This document shows, in pieces, positions 45,591-54,615 of a stretch of DNA of 64,000 nucleotides. Both the position numbers and the translations under genes were made by a program. How positions within the stretch are numbered: position 1 is the stretch's first letter; each line of letters begins with the position of its first letter. The notes below the pieces were generated by a model, which saw only the letters and a list, made by a program, of their open reading frames with translations, was not told the origin of the DNA and ran no database searches. This DNA comes from Streptomyces longwoodensis (lineage in GTDB: Bacteria > Actinomycetota > Actinomycetes > Streptomycetales > Streptomycetaceae), in contig NZ_KQ948550.1 in the NCBI RefSeq assembly GCF_001514125.1, positions 310,001 to 374,000 of the forward strand, written 5' to 3'.

Positions 45591-48518
45591 ATGGGCGACA
45601 CGGCCACGGGGGAGCGGGCGGCCGCTCCGGCGCACCCGGCCGTCCCGGCGCACCCGGCCGTCCCGGGAGCGGCGGCATCCTCGGCGACGGCACCGGCACC
45701 GGCGTCCGTCCCGGTGCGCCTCGCCGCCGTCTTCCTGCCCGCCGCCCTCCCGCGCGAGGGCCGCATCGCCCTGTGGGACCCGTCGGACGGCCCGCTGCCC
45801 ACCCCCGAGGGTGAGGCCGAGCGCACGGAGCTGACGGTCGTACGCCGCCACGGCTCCTCGGTCCGCCGCAGGCAGGCCCCCGCGCTGTCGCTCCCGCTGG
45901 ACCGGGCGCTCCCGCTGCTCGTGCGTGCCCGCCGCGACCCCACCGCCCACCCGGCCACGGCCTGCTGGGGCGCGGCGGCGCTGCACGCGGTACGGCTGGC
46001 CGCCCGCGGCCGCCTGCTGCCCGGCCTCACACCCACCGGACACGACGCCTGGCGGGCGGGCCCCCTCGACCCCGAGGACGTCGCCCACCTGCGCGCGGTC
46101 GCCGCCGCCCTCCCGCCCGAGGGCCACGCCGTGCCGCTCCCCGGCCCCGGACCGCTGCGACTGCCCCAGCCGGAGGCGCTGATGCGCGCCTTCCTCGACG
46201 CCGTCGCCGACACCCTGCCCCGCACCCCGGCCGCCCCGTACGCCTCGGGCAGGCCCTTCGCCGACCGCAGGCCGCAGCGGCTGCGCGGCGCCCAGGACTG
46301 GGCCGCCGAGGTCGCCGCGGGCATGGACGCGGGCGTGCGCATCTCGTTGCGCCTGGACCTGTCGGCGTACGACCTGTTCGACGCCGGGGGCGGGGCGGGC
46401 GCCGGCGGGGCGCGCAGCGCCGGGGCCGCCGTGGTGCAGGTGCACAGCCTCGCCGACCCCACCCTGGTGGCCGACGCGGCGGCGCTCTGGGCGGGCGAGG
46501 CCGACGCGGCGTTCGGGCCCCGCGCGCGGGTGGACGCGGCGCTCGCCGTGCGGCGCGCGGCCCGGGTCTGGCCGCCCCTGGCCCGGCTCGCCGAGCAGGA
46601 CGCGCCCGACGTGCTCGCCCTGTCGGAGGAGGAGCTGGGCGACCTGCTGGGCGTCGCCGCCGGCCGGCTCGCGGCGGCCGGGGTCGCCGTCCACTGGCCG
46701 CGCGACCTCGCCCACGACCTCGCCGCGACCGCGGTCGTCCGCCCCGCCCCGGGCTCGGCGACCGACGGCACCGGCTTCTTCGACAGCGAGGAACTGCTCC
46801 AGTTCCGCTGGCAGTTGGCGCTCGGCGGGGACCCGCTCAGCGAGACCGAGATGGACCTGCTCGCCGAGGCGCACCGGCCGGTCGTCCGGCTGCGCGACCA
46901 GTGGGTGCTCGTCGACCCGGCGCTGGTCCGCAAGGCCCGCAAACGCGAACTGGGCCTGCTCGACCCGGTCGACGCGCTGTCCGTCGCGCTCAGCGGCACC
47001 GCCGAGGTCGACGGCGAGACGGTCGAGGCCGTCCCGGTGGGTGCCCTGGCCGCCCTGCGCGACCGCCTGACGGCCGGCGTCCGCCCGGCCGACCCGCCAC
47101 CCGGCCTGCACGCGACCCTGCGCGACTACCAACTGCGCGGCCTGGCCTGGCTCGACCTCATGACCACCCTCGGCCTCGGCGGCTGCCTCGCCGACGACAT
47201 GGGCCTCGGCAAGACCATCACCGTCATCGCGCTGCACCTGAAGCGCGCCCGCACCGAGCCGACGCTCGTGGTCTGCCCCGCCTCGCTGCTCGGCAACTGG
47301 CAGCGCGAGATCACCCGCTTCGCACCCGGCGTCCCCGTCCGCCGCTTCCACGGACCCGAGCGCACCCTGGACGACCTCACCGGCGGCTTCGTGCTCACCA
47401 CGTACGGCACCATGCGCTCCGCGGCCCCGACCCTGGCCCGCCAGCCCTGGGGCATGGTCGTGGCCGACGAGGCCCAGCACGTGAAGAACCCCTACTCGGC
47501 GACCGCGAAGGCGCTGCGCACGATCCCGTCCCCGGCACGGATCGCGCTCACCGGCACGCCCGTCGAGAACAACCTCTCCGAGCTGTGGGCCCTGCTCGAC
47601 TGGACGACCCCCGGGCTGCTCGGCCCGCTGAAGTCGTTCCGCGCCCGGCACGCCCGCGCCGTCGAGAACGGCGAGGACCCGCAGGCCGTGGAGCGCCTGG
47701 CCCGCCTGGTCCGCCCCTTCCTGCTGCGCCGCAAGAAGTCCGACCCGGGCATCGTCCCCGAGCTGCCGCCCAAGACGGAGACCGACCACCCGGTCCCGCT
47801 CACCCGCGAACAGGCCGCGCTGTACGAGGCGGTGGTGCGCGAGTCGCTGTCCGTCATCGAGAGCGCGGAGGGCATCGCCCGCCGGGGCCTGGTCCTCAAG
47901 CTGCTCGGCGCGCTCAAGCAGATCTGCGACCACCCCGCGCTGTACCTGAAGGAGGAGCACGGCCAGTACGCCGACGACCGCCTCGTCGCCCGCTCCGGCA
48001 AACTCGCCCTGCTGGACGAGCTGCTGGACACCGTCCTGGCGGAGGACGGCTCGGCGCTGGTCTTCACCCAGTACGTCGGCATGGCCCGCCTGATCGCCGC
48101 GCACCTGGCCGGCCGGGCGGTCCCGGTGGACCTGCTGCACGGCGGGACGCCGGTGGCCGAGCGCGAGCGGATGGTGGACCGCTTCCAGAGCGGGGCGACC
48201 CCGGTCCTCGTCCTCTCCCTCAAGGCGGCCGGCACCGGCCTGAACCTCACGCGTGCCGGTCACGTCGTCCACTTCGACCGCTGGTGGAACCCCGCAGTGG
48301 AGGAGCAGGCCACCGACCGCGCCTACCGCATCGGCCAGACCCAGCCCGTCCAGGTCCACCGCCTGATCACCGAGGGCACCGTCGAGGACCGCATCGCCGA
48401 CATGCTCCAGGCCAAGCGCGCCCTCGCCGACGCGATCCTCGGCTCCGGCGAGTCGGCCCTCACGGAACTCACCGACCGTGAGCTGTCCGACCTGGTCTCG
48501 CTGCGGAGGGAGGCGTGA
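45591..48518 (+). CDS. SNF2-family DEAD/DEAH helicase
   Basis: 975 residues. The first ~480 are an SNF2-associated N-terminal region typical of actinobacterial HepA/RapA-like proteins. The motor has DDMGLGKTITVIALHLKRA (Walker A), VVADEAQHVKNP (DEAQ box), ALTGTPVENNLSELWALLDW (motif III) and, in the C-terminal half, SLKAAGTGLNLTRAGHVVHF and DRAYRIGQTQPVQVHRL (motifs V and VI). It is an ATP-driven translocase, probably in DNA repair or transcription recovery. The start follows GGGAGGTGAAC. The SWIM protein starts at its stop (ATG 48518). Confidence 0.95.
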   Translation: MGDTATGERAAAPAHPAVPAHPAVPGAAASSATAPAPASVPVRLAAVFLPAALPREGRIALWDPSDGPLPTPEGEAERTELTVVRRHGSSVRRRQAPALSLPLDRALPLLVRARRDPTAHPATACWGAAALHAVRLAARGRLLPGLTPTGHDAWRAGPLDPEDVAHLRAVAAALPPEGHAVPLPGPGPLRLPQPEALMRAFLDAVADTLPRTPAAPYASGRPFADRRPQRLRGAQDWAAEVAAGMDAGVRISLRLDLSAYDLFDAGGGAGAGGARSAGAAVVQVHSLADPTLVADAAALWAGEADAAFGPRARVDAALAVRRAARVWPPLARLAEQDAPDVLALSEEELGDLLGVAAGRLAAAGVAVHWPRDLAHDLAATAVVRPAPGSATDGTGFFDSEELLQFRWQLALGGDPLSETEMDLLAEAHRPVVRLRDQWVLVDPALVRKARKRELGLLDPVDALSVALSGTAEVDGETVEAVPVGALAALRDRLTAGVRPADPPPGLHATLRDYQLRGLAWLDLMTTLGLGGCLADDMGLGKTITVIALHLKRARTEPTLVVCPASLLGNWQREITRFAPGVPVRRFHGPERTLDDLTGGFVLTTYGTMRSAAPTLARQPWGMVVADEAQHVKNPYSATAKALRTIPSPARIALTGTPVENNLSELWALLDWTTPGLLGPLKSFRARHARAVENGEDPQAVERLARLVRPFLLRRKKSDPGIVPELPPKTETDHPVPLTREQAALYEAVVRESLSVIESAEGIARRGLVLKLLGALKQICDHPALYLKEEHGQYADDRLVARSGKLALLDELLDTVLAEDGSALVFTQYVGMARLIAAHLAGRAVPVDLLHGGTPVAERERMVDRFQSGATPVLVLSLKAAGTGLNLTRAGHVVHFDRWWNPAVEEQATDRAYRIGQTQPVQVHRLITEGTVEDRIADMLQAKRALADAILGSGESALTELTDRELSDLVSLRREA

Positions 48519-50848
48519 TGACCGACCAGGACGACGTGACGGACCACGGCGACAAGCCCCACGACGGCGACATGGCCCACCACGGCGACCGCCCGGCGGA
48601 CGCGGCCCGACGCGCGCTGCGGGCCGCGAGGGGCGGCCGGGGGAGCGCGGAGCAGCCTGAGACGGAGGCGGCGCCGACGACCGGCCACGCCCACACGGGC
48701 GGCCCTGAGGCGACGCCGACGCCTGCCTCGGACGAATCGACCCGCGCCGAAGTCGCGGCTCCGGCCATGGAGTTGCCGACCCGCCAGCATCCCGGCGAGG
48801 GTCCGCGCCGACCGGCCGACATCGCCCGCGAGGCGCTGCGGCGGGCGAGGGCGGACAGGGAAGCGCCGAGCGGGGAGACGCCGACGGTGGGGGAAGCCGA
48901 CAGCGCCTCGGAAGCCGACGGCGCCGCCGAACCCGGCAGCGCGGTCGAGGACGTACGCCGGCCTGCCGTCGTCCGCACGGCCGCGGCGGAGGAGGACGCC
49001 GTCCCGGACCGTGACCGTGACCGAGAGCGTGACGACCCGTCCCCCGAGGAGCGGGAGCGGGAAGTGGACACGCACGGAGCCACCCACCCCCGTCCCGCAG
49101 CGCCCCCCACTCCCGACCGTGACGCAGACGCAGACGCAGACACTGGCGTCCGCCCGCCGCCCCCGGACGGACCGGCGACCCGGCCCTCGGCCCTCGCCAG
49201 GGAGGCCCTGCGGTCGGCGCGGGCCGAGGCGCGCCGCGAGGCACCGGACCCGGGTGCGTCACGGGGCCCGGCGTCCCGCCGCCGACGCGCCGAGCCCACC
49301 CGTGTCCCCGGTGGACGCGCGGGCGACGTGCGGAGTCTGCTGGCGGACGCGTTTCGGATGCCGTCGGACGACGACGCGGGGGAGGAGCCGACACCGTCAT
49401 GCGTGAACGCCCCCGGAGCGGGAGCCTGGCAGGAGGAGCCCGCGGCCTCCGCCCCGGACTCCCGGACCGCTCCGGACCCCGAGCGTCACCACGAAGCACC
49501 GCCCGCCGTCGCGCCGCCGCGCACCGCGCCCGGCTCGATGGCCGCCCCGGGCCGCGACGGTGACCTGCGGCGCACGTTCCCCGCGTTCCCGCCCCGGAAG
49601 CCCGCGCAGGCCGGCCCGGACGGCAGGCCCGGGGAAGAGGGCTCCTCGCCCGCCCCGTTCGCGGACACCTGGTGGGGCAACGCCTGGATCACCGCGCTGG
49701 AGGAAGGCGCGCTCGACGTCAAGCGGCTGCTGCGGGGCCGGGGGTACGCCGAGCAGGGACACGTGGACGCGATCACGGTGACCCCGGGATCGGTGCTGGC
49801 GTACGTGCAGGGGAGCCGGCCGCGGCCGTACCGGGTGCAGGTGCGGTTGCGCACGCTGGGCGAGGAGGGCTGGGAGCGGTTCCTGGAGGCGGCGGTGGAG
49901 CGGCCGGGCCACATCGCGGCCCTGCTGGACAAGGAACTGCCCCACTCCCTGGCCGACTGCGGCGTACCCCTGCTGCCGGAAGCGGGCGACCTGGAACCGC
50001 AGTGCAGTTGCCCCGACCGCGGCCACCCCTGCAAGCACGCCGCCGCGCTCTGCTACCAGACGGCACGCCTGCTGGACGCCGACCCGTTCGTGCTGCTCCT
50101 GCTGCGGGGCCGGGGTGAGCGGGAGCTGCTGGACGCGCTGTCCCGCCGCAACGCCGCGCGGGCGGCACGGGCGGCCCAGGAGCACGGCCCCGACCCGCTG
50201 CCGGGCGTCCGCGCCTCGGAAGCCCTGGCTCCGGAACGGCGGCTGAGCCCCCTGCCGCAGCCCCTGCCCCTGCCGCCGCACCCGGAGCAGCCCCCGGCGT
50301 ACCCGTCGGTGCCGGACGGCCCGGACTCCTTCGCGCTCGACCAGCTCGCCACCGACGCCGCCGCCCGCGCGCACGCCCTCCTGGCGACCGGCCGGGACGA
50401 GGTGGGGGAACTGACGCTGTGGCAGGACGCGGTACGGCTCGCCGCCGCCCGCCCCGGCTCAGGTCTCACGGCCGGCAGCCGCGCCCTCTACTCCTCCCTG
50501 GCGTCGGCCGCGGGCCGCACCCCGGCCGAACTGGCCCGCGCGGTGGCGGCCTGGCGGCAGGGCGGCCCCGACGGCCTGGCCGTCCTGGAGGAACCGTGGG
50601 ACCCGCCGGCGGGCCGCTTCGACCGCGCCCGCCCGCTGCTCCTCGCCGCGGACCTCCCGGCCTTCCGCCCCTGGCGCAACCGCCTCACGCACCCCCGCGG
50701 CCACATACAGCTCCGCCTGGGCCACGACGGCCTCTGGTACGCCTACGAGTCCGAACCCGACCAGGACGACTGGTGGCCCCGCGGCACCCCGGACCCGGAC
50801 CCGGTAGGAGCCCTGACCGGCCTGGCGACGGACCCGGACACCCTCTGA
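48518..50848 (+). CDS. SWIM zinc-finger protein
   Basis: About 776 residues. The first ~370 are disordered, charged and repetitive, with four ARxALRxAR-like helices (for example DAARRALRAARGG, DIAREALRRARAD, ALAREALRSARAE) and acidic spacers. The middle domain begins at FADTWWGNAWITALEEGALD. The SWIM finger PQCSCPDRGHPCKHAAALCY (CxCxnCxH) is at about 489-508, with a helical C-terminal domain after it. SWIM proteins of this type are partnered with SNF2 helicases. ATG 48518 overlaps the helicase stop; a GTG three bases upstream is an alternative. Confidence 0.9.
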   Translation: MTDQDDVTDHGDKPHDGDMAHHGDRPADAARRALRAARGGRGSAEQPETEAAPTTGHAHTGGPEATPTPASDESTRAEVAAPAMELPTRQHPGEGPRRPADIAREALRRARADREAPSGETPTVGEADSASEADGAAEPGSAVEDVRRPAVVRTAAAEEDAVPDRDRDRERDDPSPEEREREVDTHGATHPRPAAPPTPDRDADADADTGVRPPPPDGPATRPSALAREALRSARAEARREAPDPGASRGPASRRRRAEPTRVPGGRAGDVRSLLADAFRMPSDDDAGEEPTPSCVNAPGAGAWQEEPAASAPDSRTAPDPERHHEAPPAVAPPRTAPGSMAAPGRDGDLRRTFPAFPPRKPAQAGPDGRPGEEGSSPAPFADTWWGNAWITALEEGALDVKRLLRGRGYAEQGHVDAITVTPGSVLAYVQGSRPRPYRVQVRLRTLGEEGWERFLEAAVERPGHIAALLDKELPHSLADCGVPLLPEAGDLEPQCSCPDRGHPCKHAAALCYQTARLLDADPFVLLLLRGRGERELLDALSRRNAARAARAAQEHGPDPLPGVRASEALAPERRLSPLPQPLPLPPHPEQPPAYPSVPDGPDSFALDQLATDAAARAHALLATGRDEVGELTLWQDAVRLAAARPGSGLTAGSRALYSSLASAAGRTPAELARAVAAWRQGGPDGLAVLEEPWDPPAGRFDRARPLLLAADLPAFRPWRNRLTHPRGHIQLRLGHDGLWYAYESEPDQDDWWPRGTPDPDPVGALTGLATDPDTL

Positions 50849-50903
50849 GCCGTCGGGCGGACCGTACGACTCCGACCGCCGGGCCGCCGGTGCGACGGCC
50901 CGG

Positions 50904-51104
50904 CTACTCCGCGAGGGTGTGTGCGACGAGGGCGTTGGCATGACCGTGCCCCAGCCCGTGCTCGGCCTTGAGCCAGTTCACGAGCTCCATGTGCCGGGTC
51001 AGCGGCGACGAGCGGATGAGGTCCTTCCATTCCGCCACCGGGCGACCGTACTTGTTCTCGATGGCGGGGAAGTAGCTCGCAGGGCCCTTGACGGCGTCGG
51101 TCAT
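50904..51104 (-). CDS. DUF4287 domain protein
   Basis: 66 residues. KGPASYFPAIENKYGRPVAE followed by HMELVNWLKAEHGLGHGHANALV is the complete DUF4287 pattern, a small helical domain of unknown role found widely in actinobacteria. The ATG at 51104 gives the domain start; a longer frame upstream is unsupported. It stands alone. Confidence 0.93.
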   Translation of the reverse strand: MTDAVKGPASYFPAIENKYGRPVAEWKDLIRSSPLTRHMELVNWLKAEHGLGHGHANALVAHTLAE

Positions 51105-51321
51105 GTCGGCAGTGTCCCGTCTGTCTGTGCTGGCTGCACTCGAACCGCCCGCGCCACGGGGGTCCGTCCGGCCGCGGGGCGTTGTTGTCACAGGTATGAC
51201 GGCCGGGCACGGCTCAGGTCATCGCCCGCCGAACGTGGGCTGCATCACACGGAGTTCGAGGCCGCGGGGCGTCCCGTACAAGGACGTGAGCTGGGGGTTC
51301 GCTTGACGGTACGGTCGATGC
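51105..51321. other. Gap of 217 bases
   Basis: It separates the DUF4287 gene and the 51322 gene, which are divergent. It contains both promoters. The base composition is a little less GC-rich than its surroundings, which continues to about 51840. No RNA gene was recognised. Confidence 0.4.
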
Positions 51322-51756
51322 GTGGAGACGAAGACAGTGAGCGAGTGCCCTTTGCACGGGGGCGGTGTGCGTCCCGACTACCTGGTCGGGCGGTGTCTTG
51401 AGCAAGTAGTTGCCTCGTGGCACCTGTACGGCTCGGAGGCTCCGTCCGGCCCACTGGACGTGTGGCTGATCGACAGCGAAGCGGTCGCCACGCGTATCAC
51501 GACCGGTTCGGACTGGTGCCTGATCGTGGAGACATCGAACCCCTTCGCGAGATACGACATGGCGGAGTCAGGCCGCGTCGAGGTGGTACCGGTCAACGGT
51601 GAGACTCCGTTCGCGGACCACCTCGGCGAGAGGGTGCTGGCGGTCAGTGAAGAGAGTGTTGCGGACAGCGGGCGGATCGCACTGGAGATCGCCTTCGGCT
51701 CCGGCCGTGTCCGCTGCGAAACCTGGTCCGGCGATCTTCGCCTGTCCAGCAAGTGA
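51322..51756 (+). CDS. Hypothetical protein
   Basis: 144 residues from a GTG. It is rich in acidic and aromatic residues with VRPDYLVGRCLEQVVASWHLYG near 17-38, DVWLIDSEAVATRITTGSDWCLIVE in the middle and VRCETWSGDLRLSS at the end. The alternating strand pattern suggests a small beta sandwich, perhaps of an immunity-protein or contact-inhibition type, but no family is recognised. Third-position GC is lower than in neighbours, a weak sign of transfer. Confidence 0.65.
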   Translation: METKTVSECPLHGGGVRPDYLVGRCLEQVVASWHLYGSEAPSGPLDVWLIDSEAVATRITTGSDWCLIVETSNPFARYDMAESGRVEVVPVNGETPFADHLGERVLAVSEESVADSGRIALEIAFGSGRVRCETWSGDLRLSSK

Positions 51757-51845
51757 TCAACAGACCAGCCAGGGCGAGAACGTGTCCGGTGCTGCTGATC
51801 ACGTGCCTACTGGCGTACCAACACCTCGGTTCATGAGATGACTTC

Positions 51846-52694
51846 TCAATCCGCGAACGGCGCCCCGAGCAGCAGGTCCTCCGCCGTGGGGACCGGGAAC
51901 CCCGGGATGTGACGGCGGCCGACCTCCGCGAAGGGGTGCATCAGGGTCGACAGGGGCTTGGTGCGGCACAGCGACAGGATGGTGGAGAGCGCGTCCTGTT
52001 TGAACCCCTTCCTCGGGAACGCGGCGAGGATTTCCTCGCGCGTACCGGACGGGATCTGCTGGAGGTCGTTGCCGGAGAAGTCGAGCCCGGAACCCAGGGA
52101 GACCATCGCGATCTCGGGCCGTTTCCTGGTGGCGATACCGGTGCTGGTGTGCAGCGCGATCGCGTCCCACACCACGTCCGCCCGCTCGGCCGGAACACGG
52201 CGTTCCACCAGGAAGCGGCGCGCGGCATCCGCACCGTCGACTTCGAAGCGTTCGGCCGGAGTCCGATGGGCCTCGACCAGGCCGAGGTCGTGCAGCACCG
52301 CCGCGACGAAGGCGAGTTCACGGTCGTAGGGAACACCCCGCCGGTCCAACAGCGCACAGCCGAACAGGTAGGACCGCATGACGTGGTTGAAGAGTGTCTC
52401 GGACGACGCCTCGCGGGCGAACTCGGCTGCGTCCCGGGCCAGTCGGCTGCCGGGGATGCGGATTCCCCCCACCGACCGAGGCAGGTGGCCGGCTCCCGAC
52501 CACGACGCCTCCGGGGCCCTGTCCCCCCGTACGCCCGCATCCGCATCCGCATCCGCATCCGCGGCCACGGCGGAACCGACCTGCGCGGAGGCCACGGTGA
52601 AGGCCGCTCCGGCCACCGCCACGCCGGCACCTCGCCTCAGCGCCGTACGCCGAGTGATGTCGTCGCCGTCATGTCCCTTGCTCACCTCGTGCAT
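51846..52694 (-). CDS. Tat-exported HD-domain protein (cyanamide hydratase-like)
   Basis: 282 residues. A twin-arginine signal (ITRRTALRRGAGVAVAGAAF) is followed by an alanine/aspartate (DA)n repeat and then an HD domain. NHVMRSYLFGCALL and VAAVLHDLGLVEAH contain the metal-binding His and HD pair, and DAIALHTSTGIATRKRPE the later His. The pattern matches the cyanamide hydratase/HD group. If the signal works, the enzyme acts outside the cytoplasm, which is unusual for HD proteins. The substrate is unknown. Confidence 0.88.
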   Translation of the reverse strand: MHEVSKGHDGDDITRRTALRRGAGVAVAGAAFTVASAQVGSAVAADADADADAGVRGDRAPEASWSGAGHLPRSVGGIRIPGSRLARDAAEFAREASSETLFNHVMRSYLFGCALLDRRGVPYDRELAFVAAVLHDLGLVEAHRTPAERFEVDGADAARRFLVERRVPAERADVVWDAIALHTSTGIATRKRPEIAMVSLGSGLDFSGNDLQQIPSGTREEILAAFPRKGFKQDALSTILSLCRTKPLSTLMHPFAEVGRRHIPGFPVPTAEDLLLGAPFAD

Positions 52695-52847
52695 TGGGTT
52701 CCTCTTCGTCGTCGCTCACCTCGTGGAACGCCGGGAGCCTATGAGCGGCGTACGAACGCAAACAGAGGAGCAAATGCCAAGAAGCTCCGGATTCTCGCCA
52801 GGGAGCGTTCGTGGCGCTCGGAGCATTCACCCCGTCGAATTGCCGGC

Positions 52848-53834
52848 TCACTTGGATGTCAGCCGACCCAACGGGTGGCGGCCGTCCCCGAGGACGGCTC
52901 GGGCCGCGTTCCAGGCGGTGCTGTCGATGCCCAGGGCGTGACGCACGTAGGCCAGGGTGACGTGCCGGACCAGGGCGACGCGCGCGGGGTTCTCGTCGGT
53001 GGTCTCGGCCGCGTCGTAACCGGAGATGCCACCCAGGAAGTGCTGCGCCCCGAAAAGGGTGAGCAGGCTCTTGTCGCCGGGGCTCAAGGTGTAGGGATCG
53101 GTGGTCCATTCGGGTCCCCGGGTCGTCAGCGGCAGGTCGTCCTCGTCCCCGGCGACCACCAGGGCGGGTGCGGTGAGGCGGGAGAAGTCCTGCTCGCGCA
53201 GCCAGGGCAGCTGGGCGTGCGCGAAGGGCGTCAGGTGGTCCCCGCCCGCCCCCGCCGTGGCCAGCAGCACCCCCGCCATTACGCGCGGGTCGGACAGGTC
53301 CTCGGCGACTCCGGTCAGCGGGTCGGTGACGCGTAGGCCCAGCAGGATCGCGGCGGTCTGGCCGCCGAAGGAGTGCCCGGCGACGGCGACGCGACCGCGG
53401 TCCAGCCGCCCGGCCAGTCCCGGTACGGCCGCTTCGAGGGCGTCGAGCTCGTCCAGCAGCCGCTTCAGGTCCTCGACCCGGTGGCGCCACATCCGGGGCC
53501 TGCGCGGATCGTCCGCGGCGAGGCCCACCCTCCGGGAGTCCAGGTGGGTGGCCTGGACGACGGCGCACCCATGGGCGGCCCAGTGGTCGGTCAGGGGCGC
53601 GTAGCCGTCAAGGTTCGAGCCGAACCCGTGCGCGAACAGGATGACCGGCAGGTCCTGGCCGGTGACCGGAGCGGACACGCGCACGTGCAGGTCCGTGCCC
53701 CGCGACGCGGAGGGCAGCACGACCGGCTTGACCGAGACGATCGGCGTGGCGGGGGGAGAGGCCAGGGCGGCGACCAAGGCGTCGTGGTCGTGCCCGACAG
53801 GTGCTTCTGCGGCCTCGGGCTCGGGAGTGGTCAT
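52848..53834 (-). CDS. Alpha/beta hydrolase (chlorophyllase/PAF-acetylhydrolase-like)
   Basis: 328 residues. VILFAHGFGSNLDGYAPLTDH precedes the nucleophile elbow VAVAGHSFGGQTAA with the catalytic Ser. The Asp is in LVVAGDEDDLPL and a His in GAQHFLGGISGYDA. The lid-less form resembles bacterial chlorophyllase-like or cutinase-like esterases. No signal peptide is present. It diverges from the MerR gene, and the 18-bp palindrome lies in a 19-20 bp promoter spacer directed at this gene. Confidence 0.9.
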   Translation of the reverse strand: MTTPEPEAAEAPVGHDHDALVAALASPPATPIVSVKPVVLPSASRGTDLHVRVSAPVTGQDLPVILFAHGFGSNLDGYAPLTDHWAAHGCAVVQATHLDSRRVGLAADDPRRPRMWRHRVEDLKRLLDELDALEAAVPGLAGRLDRGRVAVAGHSFGGQTAAILLGLRVTDPLTGVAEDLSDPRVMAGVLLATAGAGGDHLTPFAHAQLPWLREQDFSRLTAPALVVAGDEDDLPLTTRGPEWTTDPYTLSPGDKSLLTLFGAQHFLGGISGYDAAETTDENPARVALVRHVTLAYVRHALGIDSTAWNAARAVLGDGRHPLGRLTSK

Positions 53835-53958
53835 GAGCTTCGTTCCTCGTGTCGTTCGTACGGTGCGGCGCGGGATGGTGCGACGGCGGAAGGCGGAAGG
53901 CGGAGGGCGGAACGTGGACGGCGGACGTCCGGTTCGCCCGTGCCCGGGTACGCTAAAA

Positions 53959-53976
53959 CCTCACGTCGACGTGAGG
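53959..53976 (-). promoter_or_regulatory. MerR-type promoter with an 18-bp palindrome in its spacer
   Basis: CCTCACGTCGACGTGAGG is a perfect palindrome. On the minus strand TTGCCC precedes it and TAGCGT follows it, with about 20 bases between, longer than the usual 17, as in MerR-controlled promoters that are untwisted by the activator. The target is the hydrolase at 52848-53834. Confidence 0.75.
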
Positions 53977-54012
53977 GGCAAGGGCAGGGGGCGTCCCGGC
54001 GAGGAGGGACCC

Positions 54013-54387
54013 GTGCGGATCGGTGAGCTGGCCGCCAGGGCGGGCGTGAGCGTTCGGGCCCTGCGGTACTACGAGGAGCAGCACCTGCTGACGCCCGACC
54101 GCAGCCCCAGCGGCCAGCGCCACTACCCCGAGGCCGCCGTCGAACAGGTGCGGGTCATCCAGCAGTTGTACGCCGCCGGCCTGTCCAGCAGGACCATCGT
54201 CGCGCTCCTGCCCTGCGTCGTCGACGGCCTCGCCACCCCCGAACTCCTCGCCCGCCTCGCCGCCGAACGCGACCGCATCGACGCGCAGATCGCCGAGCTG
54301 ACCGCCACGCGCGACCGCCTCCAGTCCGTCATCGGCGGCGCCACGGACACCCTGCTCACCGGCCGCCCCTGCCGCACCGCGAACTGA
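54013..54387 (+). CDS. MerR-family regulator
   Basis: 124 residues. RIGELAARAGVSVRALRYYEEQHLLTPDRS is the MerR winged helix at residues 2-31, with RHYPEAAVEQVRVIQQLYAA next and a C-terminal dimerisation helix. There is no metal-binding Cys cluster, so it is not a metal or SoxR sensor; the last residues (GRPCRTAN) have only one Cys. Length and form match the small MerR proteins that sense organic ligands. The GTG start follows GAGGAGGGA. It diverges from the hydrolase it is likely to activate. Confidence 0.92.
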   Translation: MRIGELAARAGVSVRALRYYEEQHLLTPDRSPSGQRHYPEAAVEQVRVIQQLYAAGLSSRTIVALLPCVVDGLATPELLARLAAERDRIDAQIAELTATRDRLQSVIGGATDTLLTGRPCRTAN

Positions 54388-54541
54388 TCGCACCGCACGG
54401 GTAGTTGACCGCACCGCATCGAGAGCTGACCCCACCACGCCGCGCGCACCGGCAGCGCTCGCAAGAAGTCGAAACCGTTCGACGGTCCAATCCCTGTACG
54501 CGATCGGCACACCGGTGTACGTTCTCGGGCCGACGGCCTTT

Positions 54542-54555
54542 TGGGAGCGCTCCCA
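54542..54555. promoter_or_regulatory. CebR operator before the endoglucanase gene
   Basis: TGGGAGCGCTCCCA is an exact copy of the CebR consensus known from Streptomyces. It lies 60 bases upstream of the TTG start, so transcription should be released by cellobiose-type inducers. Confidence 0.95.
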
Positions 54556-54615
54556 TTCCGCTCCCGCCGTGATCTCTCCGGTTCGCTTCGCTTCGCACGA
54601 GCACGAGGAGGAACG

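Noticed and set aside
49118..49142. GACGCA-type microsatellite in the SWIM gene, and GCATCC repeats at about 52536-52562
   Set aside because: Both are in frame and encode DADADA-type linkers in a disordered or post-signal segment, so they are coding features rather than regulatory or CRISPR-like repeats.
45351..49499. Very long open frame (1382 codons) antisense to the helicase and SWIM genes
   Set aside because: High GC in third positions of the real genes removes stops from the opposite strand. The antisense protein is low in complexity and has no domains; the plus-strand genes have clear motifs.
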